Of a stretch of DNA of 64,000 nucleotides, positions 26,835 to 36,060 are shown one piece after another. A program made the translations under genes and the position numbers. Numbering within the stretch: position 1 is the first letter of the stretch; each line of letters begins with the position of its first letter. This DNA comes from Leifsonia soli (GTDB taxonomy: Bacteria; Actinomycetota; Actinomycetes; Actinomycetales; Microbacteriaceae): NCBI RefSeq assembly GCF_013408745.1, contig NZ_JACCBJ010000001.1, positions 248,001 to 312,000 of the forward strand, read 5' to 3'. The notes beneath the pieces were generated by a model, which saw only the letters and a program-made list of their open reading frames with translations, made no database searches and was not told the origin of the DNA.

Positions 26835-28184
26835 GTGTCAGAAACCGCCCTCTCCCGCGACCCGAGCACCAGCGCACGCGACCTCCGTGCGCACGGCCTC
26901 GCCGCGCAGACCAACGACGCGTCCTTCGACGACGTCTGGGACGAGCTGAAGTGGCGCGGACTCATCCACGTGTCGACGGATGAGGCCGCCCTCAAGGAGC
27001 TCCTGGCCGGCGACCCGATCACCTACTACTGCGGCTTCGACCCGACCGCGCCGAGCCTCCACCTCGGCAACCTGGTGCAGCTGCTCACCATGCGCCGCCT
27101 CCAGCTCGCCGGCCACCGGCCGCTCGGACTCGTCGGCGGCTCCACCGGCCTGATCGGCGACCCCCGCCCGACCGCCGAGCGCACGCTCAACACCAAGGAG
27201 ACCGTCGCCGAGTGGGTCGGCTACCTGCAGGCGCAGGTCACCCGCTTCCTCTCGGACGACGGCGAGAACGCCGTCCGGCTCGTGAACAACCTCGACTGGA
27301 CCGCGCCGATGTCGGCGATCGACTTCCTGCGCGAGATCGGAAAGCACTTCCGGGTCGGCACCATGCTCAAGAAGGATGCGGTGGCCGCGCGCCTCAACTC
27401 CGACGAGGGCATCTCCTACACCGAGTTCAGCTACCAGATCCTGCAGGGGATGGACTTCCTCGAGCTCTACCGCCAGTACGGCTGCATCCTCCAGACCGGC
27501 GGCAGCGACCAGTGGGGCAACCTGACCAGCGGGACCGAGCTCATCCGCAAGGTCGAGGGCGCCCACGTCCACGCCATCGGGACGCCGCTGATCACCAACA
27601 GCGACGGCACGAAGTTCGGCAAGAGCGAGGGCAACGCGGTCTGGCTGGACCCGGCGCTGACGACGCCGTACGCCATGTACCAGTTCTGGCTGAACACCGA
27701 CGACGACGACGTGATCGACCGGCTGAAGATCTTCACCTTCCTCACGCGGGCCGAGATCGAGGAGCTGGCTCAGAAGGTCGCCGACGAGCCGTTCAAGCGC
27801 GAAGCGCAGCGCCGGCTGGCCTTCGAGGTGACGGCGCTCGTCCACGGCGTCGCCGCGACCGAGGCGGCGATCGCGGCCTCCCAGGCCCTCTTCGGCCAGG
27901 GCGACCTCGCCGACCTCGACCCGGCGACGCTGGAGGCCGCGCTGCGCGAGCTCCCCAACACGACCACCACCGAGCCGTCGACGACGGTCGCGCAGGCGCT
28001 CGTCGACACCGGCTTGACGTCGAGCCTCGGCGAAGCCCGGCGTGCGGTCGCCCAGGGCGGCGTCTACGTCAACAACGGGAAGGTCGAGGATGCGGAGCAG
28101 CCGATCGGCTCCTCGGTGCTGCCCGGCGAGATGGTCGTGCTGCGACGCGGGAAGAAGACGCTCGCCGGTGTCTTCGTCGCGTGA
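26835..28184 (+). CDS. tyrS: tyrosyl-tRNA synthetase
   Basis: The 449-residue class I synthetase charges tRNA-Tyr. The HIGH-like motif is in APSLHLGNL, the KMSKS counterpart is KFGKS in GTKFGKSEGNAVWLDP, and an S4 RNA-binding domain ends the protein (SLGEARRAVAQGGVYVNN). The GTG start is 6 nt after TAGCCT (26823-26828), so the mRNA is probably leaderless. Confidence 0.95.
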   Translation: MSETALSRDPSTSARDLRAHGLAAQTNDASFDDVWDELKWRGLIHVSTDEAALKELLAGDPITYYCGFDPTAPSLHLGNLVQLLTMRRLQLAGHRPLGLVGGSTGLIGDPRPTAERTLNTKETVAEWVGYLQAQVTRFLSDDGENAVRLVNNLDWTAPMSAIDFLREIGKHFRVGTMLKKDAVAARLNSDEGISYTEFSYQILQGMDFLELYRQYGCILQTGGSDQWGNLTSGTELIRKVEGAHVHAIGTPLITNSDGTKFGKSEGNAVWLDPALTTPYAMYQFWLNTDDDDVIDRLKIFTFLTRAEIEELAQKVADEPFKREAQRRLAFEVTALVHGVAATEAAIAASQALFGQGDLADLDPATLEAALRELPNTTTTEPSTTVAQALVDTGLTSSLGEARRAVAQGGVYVNNGKVEDAEQPIGSSVLPGEMVVLRRGKKTLAGVFVA

Positions 28185-28206
28185 GCCTCTGACGTACGGT
28201 TGAGCC

Positions 28207-28368
28207 ATGTCCGATGAACCGCAGGGATCGGCCGACCAGGACGGCCTCGTCGACCGGCTGGATGTGATCGAGGAGCAGCCGCTGGCCGTGCGGGCCGACG
28301 CCTACGCACAGCTCCACGAGCAGCTCCGACGCACCCTGGAGGGCGACGACGACCATGGCCGGAGCTGA
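28207..28368 (+). CDS. small acidic protein upstream of and overlapping tlyA
   Basis: The 53-residue product is acidic and helical (LVDRLDVIEEQPLAVRADAY, ending GDDDHGRS). A TACGGT box (28195-28200) lies 6 nt before its ATG, so it is the first, leaderless gene of the tlyA-nadK-recN transcript. It overlaps tlyA by 14 bp. Similar short genes stand before tlyA in relatives as far as I recall, but no function is known. Confidence 0.65.
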   Translation: MSDEPQGSADQDGLVDRLDVIEEQPLAVRADAYAQLHEQLRRTLEGDDDHGRS

Positions 28369-29155
28369 CCGCAGACTCGACGTCGCTCTGGCCGAACGCG
28401 GCCTCGCCCGCTCGCGATCGCACGCGGCCGCCCTGATCGCGGACGGGCTGGTCACGGTCGACGGGCAGCCGGTGGTCCGTGCGGCTGCGAAGGTCGGCGA
28501 CGGGCAGGAGCTCGTGGTCGCCGGCGCCGACCAGTACGTCAGCCGCGGCGCGCACAAGCTGATCGCCGCCCTGGACGGGTTCGGGGTGGACCCGGCCGGA
28601 CGGGTCGTGCTCGACGCCGGTGCGTCCACCGGCGGCTTCAGTCAGGTGCTCCTGGAGCGCGGGGCCGCCCGCGTGATCGCCGTCGATGTCGGACACGGCC
28701 AGCTCTCGCCCGCCCTGGCGGGGGAGGAACGGCTGGAGTCGTACGAGGGGGTCAACGTCCGGTCGCTCACCCCCGAGGTGCTCGCCGGCCTGACCGGGGA
28801 CGATGCGCGCCCCGAGCTGGTCGTCGCCGACCTGTCCTTCATCTCGCTCACGCAGGTCCTTCCCGCGCTCGTGGCCACCGCCGTCCGCGGCGCGGACTTC
28901 GTGCTGCTCATCAAGCCGCAGTTCGAGGTCGGGCGTCAGGGTGTCCGCGAGGGCGTGGTCCGGGATGCGGGCTTGCGGGCCGACGCGGTGTCCGATGTGC
29001 TGTGGGCTGCGCACGACCTCGGCCTCGGGACGGCGGGCCTCATCCCGTCGCCGATCGCCGGAGGGCACGGCAACCGCGAGTTCCTGGTCTGGTTCCGCGT
29101 GGGTGCTCCGGACCCCTCCGGCCTCCGCGACGAGGTCGTCCGGCTTTCGCGCTAG
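28355..29155 (+). CDS. tlyA: TlyA family rRNA 2'-O-methyltransferase
   Basis: A 266-residue protein with an N-terminal S4 domain (RRLDVALAERGLARSRSHAAAL in part) and an FtsJ-like methyltransferase domain (LDAGASTGGFSQVLLERGA). In mycobacteria TlyA methylates C1409 of 16S and C1920 of 23S rRNA and determines capreomycin sensitivity. The ATG lies inside the preceding small gene, so it depends on coupling. Confidence 0.9.
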   Translation: MAGADRRLDVALAERGLARSRSHAAALIADGLVTVDGQPVVRAAAKVGDGQELVVAGADQYVSRGAHKLIAALDGFGVDPAGRVVLDAGASTGGFSQVLLERGAARVIAVDVGHGQLSPALAGEERLESYEGVNVRSLTPEVLAGLTGDDARPELVVADLSFISLTQVLPALVATAVRGADFVLLIKPQFEVGRQGVREGVVRDAGLRADAVSDVLWAAHDLGLGTAGLIPSPIAGGHGNREFLVWFRVGAPDPSGLRDEVVRLSR

Positions 29156-29244
29156 GTGAACGTTCTCCACAAACCTGGCCGCGTGGCCTCGCCCTCCGCG
29201 TGAAAACAGACAGAATGGGAGAACGGCTTTCGACAGGAGGGAAC

Positions 29245-30171
29245 GTGACACTGATGGGTGCAGCGACGCGGTACATCCTCGTCGTCGCGCACACCGGTCG
29301 TCAGGACTCCCTCGAGGCGGGTGTCCGGGTGTCCCGGCAGCTGCTCGACGCGGGCGTCGTCCCGGTGCTGAGCGCCGATGAGCGACGGGATCTGCTGGAG
29401 GCCGATCCGTCGCTCGATGCGGTCGCCGTGCTCGGCGACGATGTCGCGCCGAGCGACCTCGAGCTCGTCATCGTCCTCGGAGGCGACGGCACGATCCTCC
29501 GTGCTGCCGAGCTGGTGCGCGGGTGCTCGGCCCCGTTGCTCGGCGTGAACCTGGGGCACGTCGGCTTCCTCGCCGAGAGCGAGCGCGACGACCTCGAGAC
29601 CGCGGTCGCCCGCGGGCTCGAGAAGGACTACGAGGTCGAGGAGCGCATGACGCTGTCGGCCCGCGTCAAGGTGGGCCGCGAGGTGGTCTACGAGAGCTGG
29701 GCCCTCAACGAGGCCACGGTCGAGAAGGCCAGTCGCGAGCGGATGCTCGAGGTCGTGATCGAGGTCGACGGCCGTCCGATGTCGAGCTTCGGCTGCGACG
29801 GCGTCGTGATGTCGACGCCCACCGGTTCGACGGCGTACTCGTTCTCGGCGGGCGGGCCGGTCGTCTGGCCCGGTGTCGCTGCCCTGCTCCTTGTGCCGCT
29901 GAGCGCGCACGCGCTGTTCTCCCGACCTCTCGTGGTGGATGCGGACTCCTCCCTCGCGGTCGAACTGCTCGATCGCGCGGGCGGCGCCGGCATCCTGTGG
30001 TGCGACGGCCGCCGTCCCTTCGACCTCCCGCCGGGCGCGCGCGTCGTCGTCCGGCGCTCGCCCATCCCGGTGCGGCTGGCGCGCCTCCACCCCGGGCCGT
30101 TCACCGACCGCCTCGTGCACAAGTTCGACCTCCCCGTGACGGGTTGGAGGGGGCCGGTCGGTCGTGACTGA
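29245..30171 (+). CDS. nadK: NAD kinase
   Basis: The 308-residue enzyme phosphorylates NAD to NADP. The GGDGT motif is in IVLGGDGTILRAAE and the second signature in MSTPTGSTAYSFSAGG. The GTG at 29245 has AGGAGG 4-5 nt upstream and is preferred to the ATG at 29254. The gene overlaps recN by 8 bp. Confidence 0.92.
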   Translation: MTLMGAATRYILVVAHTGRQDSLEAGVRVSRQLLDAGVVPVLSADERRDLLEADPSLDAVAVLGDDVAPSDLELVIVLGGDGTILRAAELVRGCSAPLLGVNLGHVGFLAESERDDLETAVARGLEKDYEVEERMTLSARVKVGREVVYESWALNEATVEKASRERMLEVVIEVDGRPMSSFGCDGVVMSTPTGSTAYSFSAGGPVVWPGVAALLLVPLSAHALFSRPLVVDADSSLAVELLDRAGGAGILWCDGRRPFDLPPGARVVVRRSPIPVRLARLHPGPFTDRLVHKFDLPVTGWRGPVGRD

Positions 30172-31906
30172 CGCGCGCGGCGGCATCGAGGAGATCTCGA
30201 TCAAAGACCTGGGCGTCATCGCCGACGCCTCCCTCCCGCTCGGTGCCGGCTTCACAGCGATCACCGGGGAGACCGGCGCGGGCAAGACCATGGTGGTGTC
30301 GGCGCTCGGCCTGCTGCTCGGCGAGCGCGCCGACACCGGGGCGGTCCGACTCGGCAGTTCGCAGGCGTGGGTCGAGGGCCGCTGGCGCGTGCCATCGGCC
30401 GGCGACGTCGTCTCGCGCGTGCGCGACGCCGGCGGCGACGTCGACCCGATCGATGCGGAGGAGGCGGAGCTGGTGCTGAGCCGCTCCGTGTCCGCCGAGG
30501 GCCGTTCGCGCGCCGTGGTCGGCGGGCGGAGTGCGCCCGTCTCGGTGCTGACCGAGCTCGGCGAGCAGCTCGTCGTCGTCCACGGCCAGTCCGACCAGAT
30601 TCGGCTGCGGTCGGCGATCGCTCAGCGTGCCGCCCTCGACCGCTTCGCCGGCCCGCAGTTCGCCGAGCAGCTCGGCACGTACGAGCAGGTCTTCCACCGG
30701 TGGCGCGACAACCGCGCCGAGCTCGACGAGCTGATCGCCGATCAGGACCGCCGCGCGCGCGAAGCGGAGGACCTGCGGGTCGCGATGGCCGAGATCGAGT
30801 CGGTCGCCCCGCAGCCGGGCGAGGACGACGAACTGGCCGAGCGCGCAGAGCGGCTCACCAACCTCGAAGACCTCCGGCTCGCCGCGGCTGCGGCCCGCGA
30901 GCTCCTGAGCGCTGAGGAGTCGGAGGGCACGGACGCCCTGGGCCTGCTGGACAACGCCCGCCGTCAGCTCGAGCGGGTCGCGCCGCACGACAGCGCGCTC
31001 CAGCCCCTGTCCGAGTCGGTCGCAGAGGCCACGTACCTGATCTCCGACATCGCCGCCCAGCTGTCGACCTATCTCGCAACGCTCGACGCCGACGGCGCCC
31101 ACGAGCTGGAGGTGGTGCAGGAGCGCCGCTCGGAGCTGGCGATCCTCATCCGCAAGTACGGTCCGACGCTCGACGACGTCATCCGCACGCTCGAGACGGG
31201 CAGCCTCCGCCTGCTGGAGCTCGACGGCGACGCCGACCGCATCGGCGAGCTGACGCAGGAGGTCGAGGCGGACGAGGCCCTGGTGGCCGAACTCGCCGCG
31301 GAACTGAGCGCCGAGCGGACCGAGGCCGCCGCCCGCCTGTCGGCGGCGGTCACCGACGAGCTCTCCGCGCTGGCGATGCCGGACGCCCGCATCGTCGTCG
31401 AGGTGACGCAGCGCGACGACGCCGACCCGCAGACCTACACCGCGAGCGGCCGCGACCAGGTCGCCATCCTGCTTCAGCCGCATCCCGGCGCCGAGCCCCG
31501 CCCGCTCGGAAAGGGCGCGTCCGGCGGCGAGCTGTCGCGCGTGATGCTGGCCATCGAGGTCGTCATCGCGGGCAGCGACCCCGTTCCCACCTTCATCTTC
31601 GACGAGGTCGACGCCGGCGTCGGCGGCGCTTCGGCCATCGAGATCGGGCGCCGGCTGGCGCGGCTGGCCGAGACAGCGCAGGTCATCGTCGTCACGCACC
31701 TCGCCCAGGTCGCCGCGTTCGCCGGCAACCACCTCACCGTGGTGAAAGGCAGCGACGGCGCCGTGACCGCGTCCTCCGTCCGCCGTCTCGACGGCGACGA
31801 GCGCATCGCAGAGATGGCGCGCCTGCTCTCCGGCCTCCCGGACTCCGAGAGCGGTCTCGCCCACGCCCGCGAGCTGGTCGACATGGCGTCGGCCGCGCGC
31901 CGCTGA
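30164..31906 (+). CDS. recN: DNA repair protein RecN
   Basis: The 580-residue SMC-like ATPase acts in double-strand-break repair. Walker A is ITGETGAGKTMVVSAL near the N terminus; a long coiled-coil middle follows; the signature SGGELSRVMLA and Walker B FIFDEVDAGVGG are near the C terminus. The GTG lies within the end of nadK. I see no LexA-type palindrome nearby, so SOS control is not evident here. Confidence 0.94.
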   Translation: MTDARGGIEEISIKDLGVIADASLPLGAGFTAITGETGAGKTMVVSALGLLLGERADTGAVRLGSSQAWVEGRWRVPSAGDVVSRVRDAGGDVDPIDAEEAELVLSRSVSAEGRSRAVVGGRSAPVSVLTELGEQLVVVHGQSDQIRLRSAIAQRAALDRFAGPQFAEQLGTYEQVFHRWRDNRAELDELIADQDRRAREAEDLRVAMAEIESVAPQPGEDDELAERAERLTNLEDLRLAAAAARELLSAEESEGTDALGLLDNARRQLERVAPHDSALQPLSESVAEATYLISDIAAQLSTYLATLDADGAHELEVVQERRSELAILIRKYGPTLDDVIRTLETGSLRLLELDGDADRIGELTQEVEADEALVAELAAELSAERTEAAARLSAAVTDELSALAMPDARIVVEVTQRDDADPQTYTASGRDQVAILLQPHPGAEPRPLGKGASGGELSRVMLAIEVVIAGSDPVPTFIFDEVDAGVGGASAIEIGRRLARLAETAQVIVVTHLAQVAAFAGNHLTVVKGSDGAVTASSVRRLDGDERIAEMARLLSGLPDSESGLAHARELVDMASAARR

Positions 31907-31931
31907 GGTCAGCCGGGCCCCCAGTGGGTGA

Positions 31932-31937
31932 TAGGCT
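31932..31937 (+). promoter_or_regulatory. -10 box of a likely leaderless pyrG transcript
   Basis: TAGGCT stands 8 nt before GTG 31946. The -35 region is not recognisable. Confidence 0.4.
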
Positions 31938-31945
31938 ATAAGCCC

Positions 31946-33673
31946 GTGGTGGATTATTCAGACGCGGGCACTCAGAACGGCACTACCAAGCACATCTTCG
32001 TGACAGGTGGTGTCGTTTCTTCGTTGGGCAAGGGCCTCACGGCCGCCTCTCTCGGCAACCTCCTGACGGCCCGCGGACTGCGCGTCGTCATGCAGAAGCT
32101 CGACCCCTACCTCAACGTCGACCCTGGCACGATGAACCCGTTCCAGCACGGCGAGGTGTTCGTGACCGACGACGGCGCAGAGACCGACCTCGACATCGGC
32201 CACTACGAGCGCTTCCTCGACATCAACCTCGGCCAGTCGGCCAACGTCACCACCGGGCAGATCTACTCCAACGTCATCGCGAAGGAGCGGCGGGGCGAGT
32301 ACCTCGGCGACACCGTCCAGGTCATCCCGCACATCACCGACGAGATCAAGCGCCGGATGCGGCTGCAGGCGCAGCCCGGACCGGACGGCGAGCCCGCCCC
32401 CGACGTCATCATCACCGAGATCGGCGGCACCGTCGGCGACATCGAGTCGCAGCCGTTCATCGAGTCGGCCCGCCAGGTGCGCCACGAGCTCGGGCGCAAG
32501 AACTGCTTCTTCGTGCACGTCTCGCTGGTCCCGTTCATGAACGCGTCCGGCGAGCAGAAGACCAAGCCGACGCAGCACTCGGTCGCCGCGCTCCGCTCCA
32601 TCGGCATCCAGCCGGACGCGCTCGTGCTCCGCAGTGACCGCCCGGTGTCCGACAGCAACAAGCGCAAGATCGCGCTGATGTGCGACGTGGACGAGCAGGC
32701 CGTCGTGAACGCCGTCGACGTCCCGAGCATCTACGACATCCCGACCATGCTGCACGAGCAGGGGCTCGACGCGTACATCATCGACCAGCTCGGCCTCGAC
32801 AAGGCCGGCGACGTCGACTGGGACGGCTGGGCGCGCCTGCTGGAGTCGGTGCACGACCCGAAGCACGAGGTCACCATCGGCCTGGTCGGCAAGTACATCG
32901 ACCTGCCGGACGCCTACCTCTCCGTCACCGAGGCCCTCCGCGCCGGCGGTTTCGCCCACCGCACCAAGGTGAAGCTGAAGTGGATCGCCTCCGACGAGTG
33001 CCAGACGCCGGAGGGCGCAGCAGCGCAGCTGTCGGATGTGGATGCGATCTGCGTGCCCGGCGGCTTCGGCGTTCGCGGCATCGAGGGCAAGGTCGGCGCG
33101 CTCCGCTTCGCCCGCGAGAACGGCATCCCCGCGCTCGGCCTCTGCCTCGGCCTGCAGTGCATGGTCATCGAGTACGCGCGGCACGAGGCCGGCCTCGGCG
33201 GCGCGTCCTCGTCCGAGTTCGACCCGGACACCGAGTTCCCGGTGATCGCGACGATGGCGGAGCAGGTCGACATCATCGCCGGGGGCGACCTCGGCGGCAC
33301 GATGCGCCTCGGCCTCTACCCGGCGACGCTCGCCGATGGCTCCCTGGTCTCCGAGCTGTACGGCTCGAACGAGGCGTCGGAGCGTCACCGGCACCGCTAC
33401 GAGGTGAACAACAACTACCGCGAGCAGATCGCCGACGCCGGCCTCTGGTTCTCCGGAACCTCGCCGGACGGTCACCTGGTGGAGTACGTCGAGCTGCCGC
33501 GCGACGTTCACCCGTTCTATGTCGGCACTCAGGCGCACCCCGAGCTGCGCTCGCGCCCGAACCGCGCGCACCCGCTCTTCGCCGGGCTCGTCGGAGCCGC
33601 CCTCGACCGCCAGAAGGCCAGCCTCCTGTTCGAGGTCGCCGAGGCGGATGCCGAGATGGTCGCCGAAGCCTGA
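31946..33673 (+). CDS. pyrG: CTP synthase
   Basis: The 575-residue enzyme makes CTP from UTP using glutamine. The synthetase domain begins [17 protein letters not shown], and the glutaminase domain has its nucleophile in LGLCLGLQ. The start is chosen at GTG 31946 because of the TAGGCT box; GTG 31928 and GTG 31949 are also in frame. The stop overlaps the Nudix gene by one base. Confidence 0.94.
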   Translation: MVDYSDAGTQNGTTKHIFVTGGVVSSLGKGLTAASLGNLLTARGLRVVMQKLDPYLNVDPGTMNPFQHGEVFVTDDGAETDLDIGHYERFLDINLGQSANVTTGQIYSNVIAKERRGEYLGDTVQVIPHITDEIKRRMRLQAQPGPDGEPAPDVIITEIGGTVGDIESQPFIESARQVRHELGRKNCFFVHVSLVPFMNASGEQKTKPTQHSVAALRSIGIQPDALVLRSDRPVSDSNKRKIALMCDVDEQAVVNAVDVPSIYDIPTMLHEQGLDAYIIDQLGLDKAGDVDWDGWARLLESVHDPKHEVTIGLVGKYIDLPDAYLSVTEALRAGGFAHRTKVKLKWIASDECQTPEGAAAQLSDVDAICVPGGFGVRGIEGKVGALRFARENGIPALGLCLGLQCMVIEYARHEAGLGGASSSEFDPDTEFPVIATMAEQVDIIAGGDLGGTMRLGLYPATLADGSLVSELYGSNEASERHRHRYEVNNNYREQIADAGLWFSGTSPDGHLVEYVELPRDVHPFYVGTQAHPELRSRPNRAHPLFAGLVGAALDRQKASLLFEVAEADAEMVAEA

Positions 33674-34332
33674 TGGCGGAGGACACCGGGACCGCAGGCG
33701 CTGTGACCGCCGCTGAGCTGAACGACGAGCCCGTCACCCCGGAGATCGTGTCGTCGCAGACGGTCTTCACCGGAGCGGTCTGGAACATCCGGCGCGATGT
33801 CTTCCGCTACAACGGTGATGAAATCACGCGCGAGTACGTCGACCACACCGGAGCCGTCGCCATCCTCGCCATGGACGACGACGGGCGCGTACTGCTGATC
33901 CGCCAGTACCGGCATCCCGTCCGTCACCGCGACTGGGAGATTCCGGCCGGACTCCTGGACATGGCGGGCGAAAGCCCGCTGACCGCCGCGCAGCGCGAGT
34001 TGAGCGAGGAGGCCGATCTCCAGGCGGACGAGTGGAACGTGCTCGCGGACATGTTCAGCAGCCCGGGCGGCAACGACGAAGTGGTGCGCATCTACCTGGC
34101 CCGCGGGGTCCGGTCGACCGGAAGCGCATTCGCGCGGGAGGCCGAGGAGGCCGATATCGAGGTGCGCTGGGTGCCCCTCGACGAGGCGGTGGAAGCCGTC
34201 CTGCAGCGCCGGGTCCACAACGCGCCGCTGATGATCGCCTTATTCGCTGCCCGGGGGGCGCGCGACGGCGGATGGACGACGCTCGGCTCGGCGGACGAAC
34301 CCTGGCCGAGCCACCCCAAGCTGCCGAGATGA
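33673..34332 (+). CDS. Nudix hydrolase, ADP-ribose pyrophosphatase type
   Basis: The 219-residue protein holds a Nudix box from GLLDMAGESPLTAAQREL to SEEADL and the IRQYRHPVRHRDWEIPAG sequence preceding it, which is diagnostic of ADP-ribose pyrophosphatases. It is expected to clear ADP-ribose or similar nucleotide sugars. It overlaps pyrG and xerD by a few bases, the conserved actinobacterial arrangement. Confidence 0.9.
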   Translation: MAEDTGTAGAVTAAELNDEPVTPEIVSSQTVFTGAVWNIRRDVFRYNGDEITREYVDHTGAVAILAMDDDGRVLLIRQYRHPVRHRDWEIPAGLLDMAGESPLTAAQRELSEEADLQADEWNVLADMFSSPGGNDEVVRIYLARGVRSTGSAFAREAEEADIEVRWVPLDEAVEAVLQRRVHNAPLMIALFAARGARDGGWTTLGSADEPWPSHPKLPR

Positions 34333-35234
34333 CCGTCGCGGCCGATGTCGACGCCTTCCTGAGGCATGTCGCCATCGAGCGCGGCCTCTCGGAGAACACC
34401 GTCGCCGCCTACCGGCGCGACCTCGCCGTGTACGCGTCCTGGCTGGAGGAGCAGGGGATCGGGGATGTCGCGGTCGTCACCCCGGCCACCCTGTCCGCCT
34501 TCGCCGTGCACCTCGGCACACGGGAGGAGTCGCCGCTGACGGCGTCGTCCCTCGCCCGGATGCTGTCCACGGTCCGCGGATTCCACCGGTTCCTGCTCGA
34601 GGAGGGGCGCGTGCCGGCCGACGCCGCACGCGACCTGCGGCCGCCCAAGCTCCCGAGCCGGCTCCCGAAGGCGATCACCGTCGACCAGGTGGCGGCGCTG
34701 CTCGCCGCCACGGACGGCGACGACGTCGCCGCGCTGCGAGACAAAGCGCTCCTCGAGCTGATGTACGCGACGGGCGCCCGGGTCAGCGAGGCCGTCGGAC
34801 TCAACGTCGACGACGTCATCGACACCGACGTCGTGCGCCTGACCGGCAAGGGCAGCAAGCAGCGCATCGTGCCGCTGGGCGGCTACGCGCAGGCCGCCCT
34901 CTCCTCGTACCTGGTGCGCGCCCGGCCGGTGCTCTCGTCGAAGGGACGGGCGACGCCGGCGCTCTTCCTCGGCATGCGCGGCGCGCGGCTGTCGCGCCAG
35001 AACGTCTGGCTCATCATCCGGGCGGCCGCCGAGCGCGCGAAGCTCGACCAGGAGATCTCGCCGCACACGCTCCGGCACTCGTTCGCCACCCACCTGCTCG
35101 CCGGGGGAGCGGATGTGCGTGTCGTGCAGGAGCTGCTGGGCCACTCGTCCGTCGCGACGACGCAGATCTACACGCTGGTCACCGCGGACACCCTGCGCGA
35201 CGTCTACACCGCCTCCCACCCGCGCGCCCGCTGA
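34329..35234 (+). CDS. xerD: site-specific tyrosine recombinase XerD
   Basis: The 301-residue recombinase resolves chromosome dimers at dif with XerC. The SAM-like N-terminal domain (LSENTVAAYRRDL) is followed by the catalytic Arg in ATGARVSE, Lys in GKGSKQR, HTLRHSFATHLL, LGHSS and the nucleophile Tyr in TTQIYT. All six catalytic positions are intact. The ATG overlaps the Nudix stop. Confidence 0.93.
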   Translation: MTVAADVDAFLRHVAIERGLSENTVAAYRRDLAVYASWLEEQGIGDVAVVTPATLSAFAVHLGTREESPLTASSLARMLSTVRGFHRFLLEEGRVPADAARDLRPPKLPSRLPKAITVDQVAALLAATDGDDVAALRDKALLELMYATGARVSEAVGLNVDDVIDTDVVRLTGKGSKQRIVPLGGYAQAALSSYLVRARPVLSSKGRATPALFLGMRGARLSRQNVWLIIRAAAERAKLDQEISPHTLRHSFATHLLAGGADVRVVQELLGHSSVATTQIYTLVTADTLRDVYTASHPRAR

Positions 35235-35256
35235 CCCGCGACTGTGCGCACGCGGG
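35235..35256 (+). terminator. short hairpin directly after xerD
   Basis: CCCGCG and CGCGGG enclose a ten-base loop that itself contains TGCGCA. It begins one base after the xerD stop codon. Confidence 0.5.
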
Positions 35257-35262
35257 CCCGCG

Positions 35263-35400
35263 ATTCGCGCCGAACCGCATCCATTCGTGCCGAATCGCCG
35301 CGATTCGTCACGAATCGCCGGCCCCGCCCTGATTCAGGAAAGGCCCGATTCGTGACGAATGGTCGCGATTCGTGACGAATGGTCGCGATTCGTGACGAAT
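35263..35400. repeat. cluster of six ATTCGT-N-ACGAAT palindromes
   Basis: Six related 13-bp palindromes lie in the xerD/acetyltransferase gap at 35263, 35283, 35303, 35348, 35368 and 35388. The last three are perfect (ATTCGTGACGAAT) within 20-bp tandem units; the copy at 35303 is perfect with a C at the centre; the first two are variants. Most start on a 20-bp grid, about two helical turns. Confidence 0.8.
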
Positions 35401-35419
35401 GGCGGCGCGCGGCCGAACG

Positions 35420-35941
35420 TCAGGCGGGCGAAACGCGGTGGCGGCGGCGGGGGGCGCGGCGGTGCAGCCAGACGTAGACGTTGCCGCCGTCGAGACCGGC
35501 GCGGCGCGTCCCGCCGAAGCCGAGCTTCGCGAGCACACCGAACGAGGGCGCGTTCCACGTCGCCACCGTCGCCCACAGGGCCGGGAACGCCGCGTCGAAC
35601 GCCGCGTCCGCGACGGCAGCCGCGGCCTCGGTCGCGTAGCCGTGCCCGACATGGCCGCGCAGCAGCTCGTAGGCGATCTCCGGCTGGGATGCGCTGGCCC
35701 GTCCGACCACGAGCCCGCAGTACCCGACCGCTTCACCCGTCGAAGCGAGCTCGATCGCATACAGCCCGAACCCGAGTTCGTCGAACATCGCGCGCTGTGC
35801 GTCCAGCCGCTCCCGCTCGTCCTCCAGCGACCCCGCCGCCCGGCCGAGGGGATGCTCGGCGAGCAGCGCCAGGTTCCACTCGGCGTCACGCCCGTCGCGC
35901 GGGCGCAGACGCAGGCGCGGGGTCTCGAGAGCGGACGGCAT
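35420..35941 (-). CDS. GNAT family N-acetyltransferase (RimJ/RimL type)
   Basis: The 173-residue protein begins MPSALETPRLRLRPR, the RimJ/RimL pattern, and includes EIAYELLRGHVGHGYATEAAAAV with the acetyl-CoA binding loop and NAPSFGVLAKLGFG. The C terminus is very basic (RRAPRRRHRV). It is transcribed away from parA. The acceptor may be a protein N terminus or an antibiotic; sequence does not decide. Confidence 0.82.
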   Translation of the reverse strand: MPSALETPRLRLRPRDGRDAEWNLALLAEHPLGRAAGSLEDERERLDAQRAMFDELGFGLYAIELASTGEAVGYCGLVVGRASASQPEIAYELLRGHVGHGYATEAAAAVADAAFDAAFPALWATVATWNAPSFGVLAKLGFGGTRRAGLDGGNVYVWLHRRAPRRRHRVSPA

Positions 35942-36006
35942 CGGCTGCACGCCGCCAGCGTACCGAACCGCCGGGCGCGCGCCCCGCAAGCGGGGCACGG
36001 CGCGGA

Positions 36007-36012
36007 TAGACT
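36007..36012 (+). promoter_or_regulatory. -10 box upstream of parA
   Basis: TAGACT is the only good rightward -10 in the gap. It lies 6 nt before a TTG that opens a short reading frame ending on the parA start. Confidence 0.45.
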
Positions 36013-36018
36013 GTCCCC

Positions 36019-36060
36019 TTGAAAGACCGGCAACGAGAGGGACGAGGAACACCCAGGTGA
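36019..36060 (+). CDS. candidate leaderless mini-ORF coupled to parA
   Basis: A TTG exactly 6 nt after TAGACT opens a 13-codon frame (MKDRQREGRGTPR) whose TGA overlaps the parA GTG as GTGA. Such a mini-ORF would bring ribosomes to a start codon that has only a weak GAGGAAC ribosome site. It may equally be a chance frame. Confidence 0.35.
   Translation: MKDRQREGRGTPR

Noticed and set aside
35347..35406. dif site next to xerD
   Set aside because: The 20-bp repeats contain a 13-bp palindrome, not the 11-6-11 arrangement of XerC/XerD binding arms, and occur in several copies.
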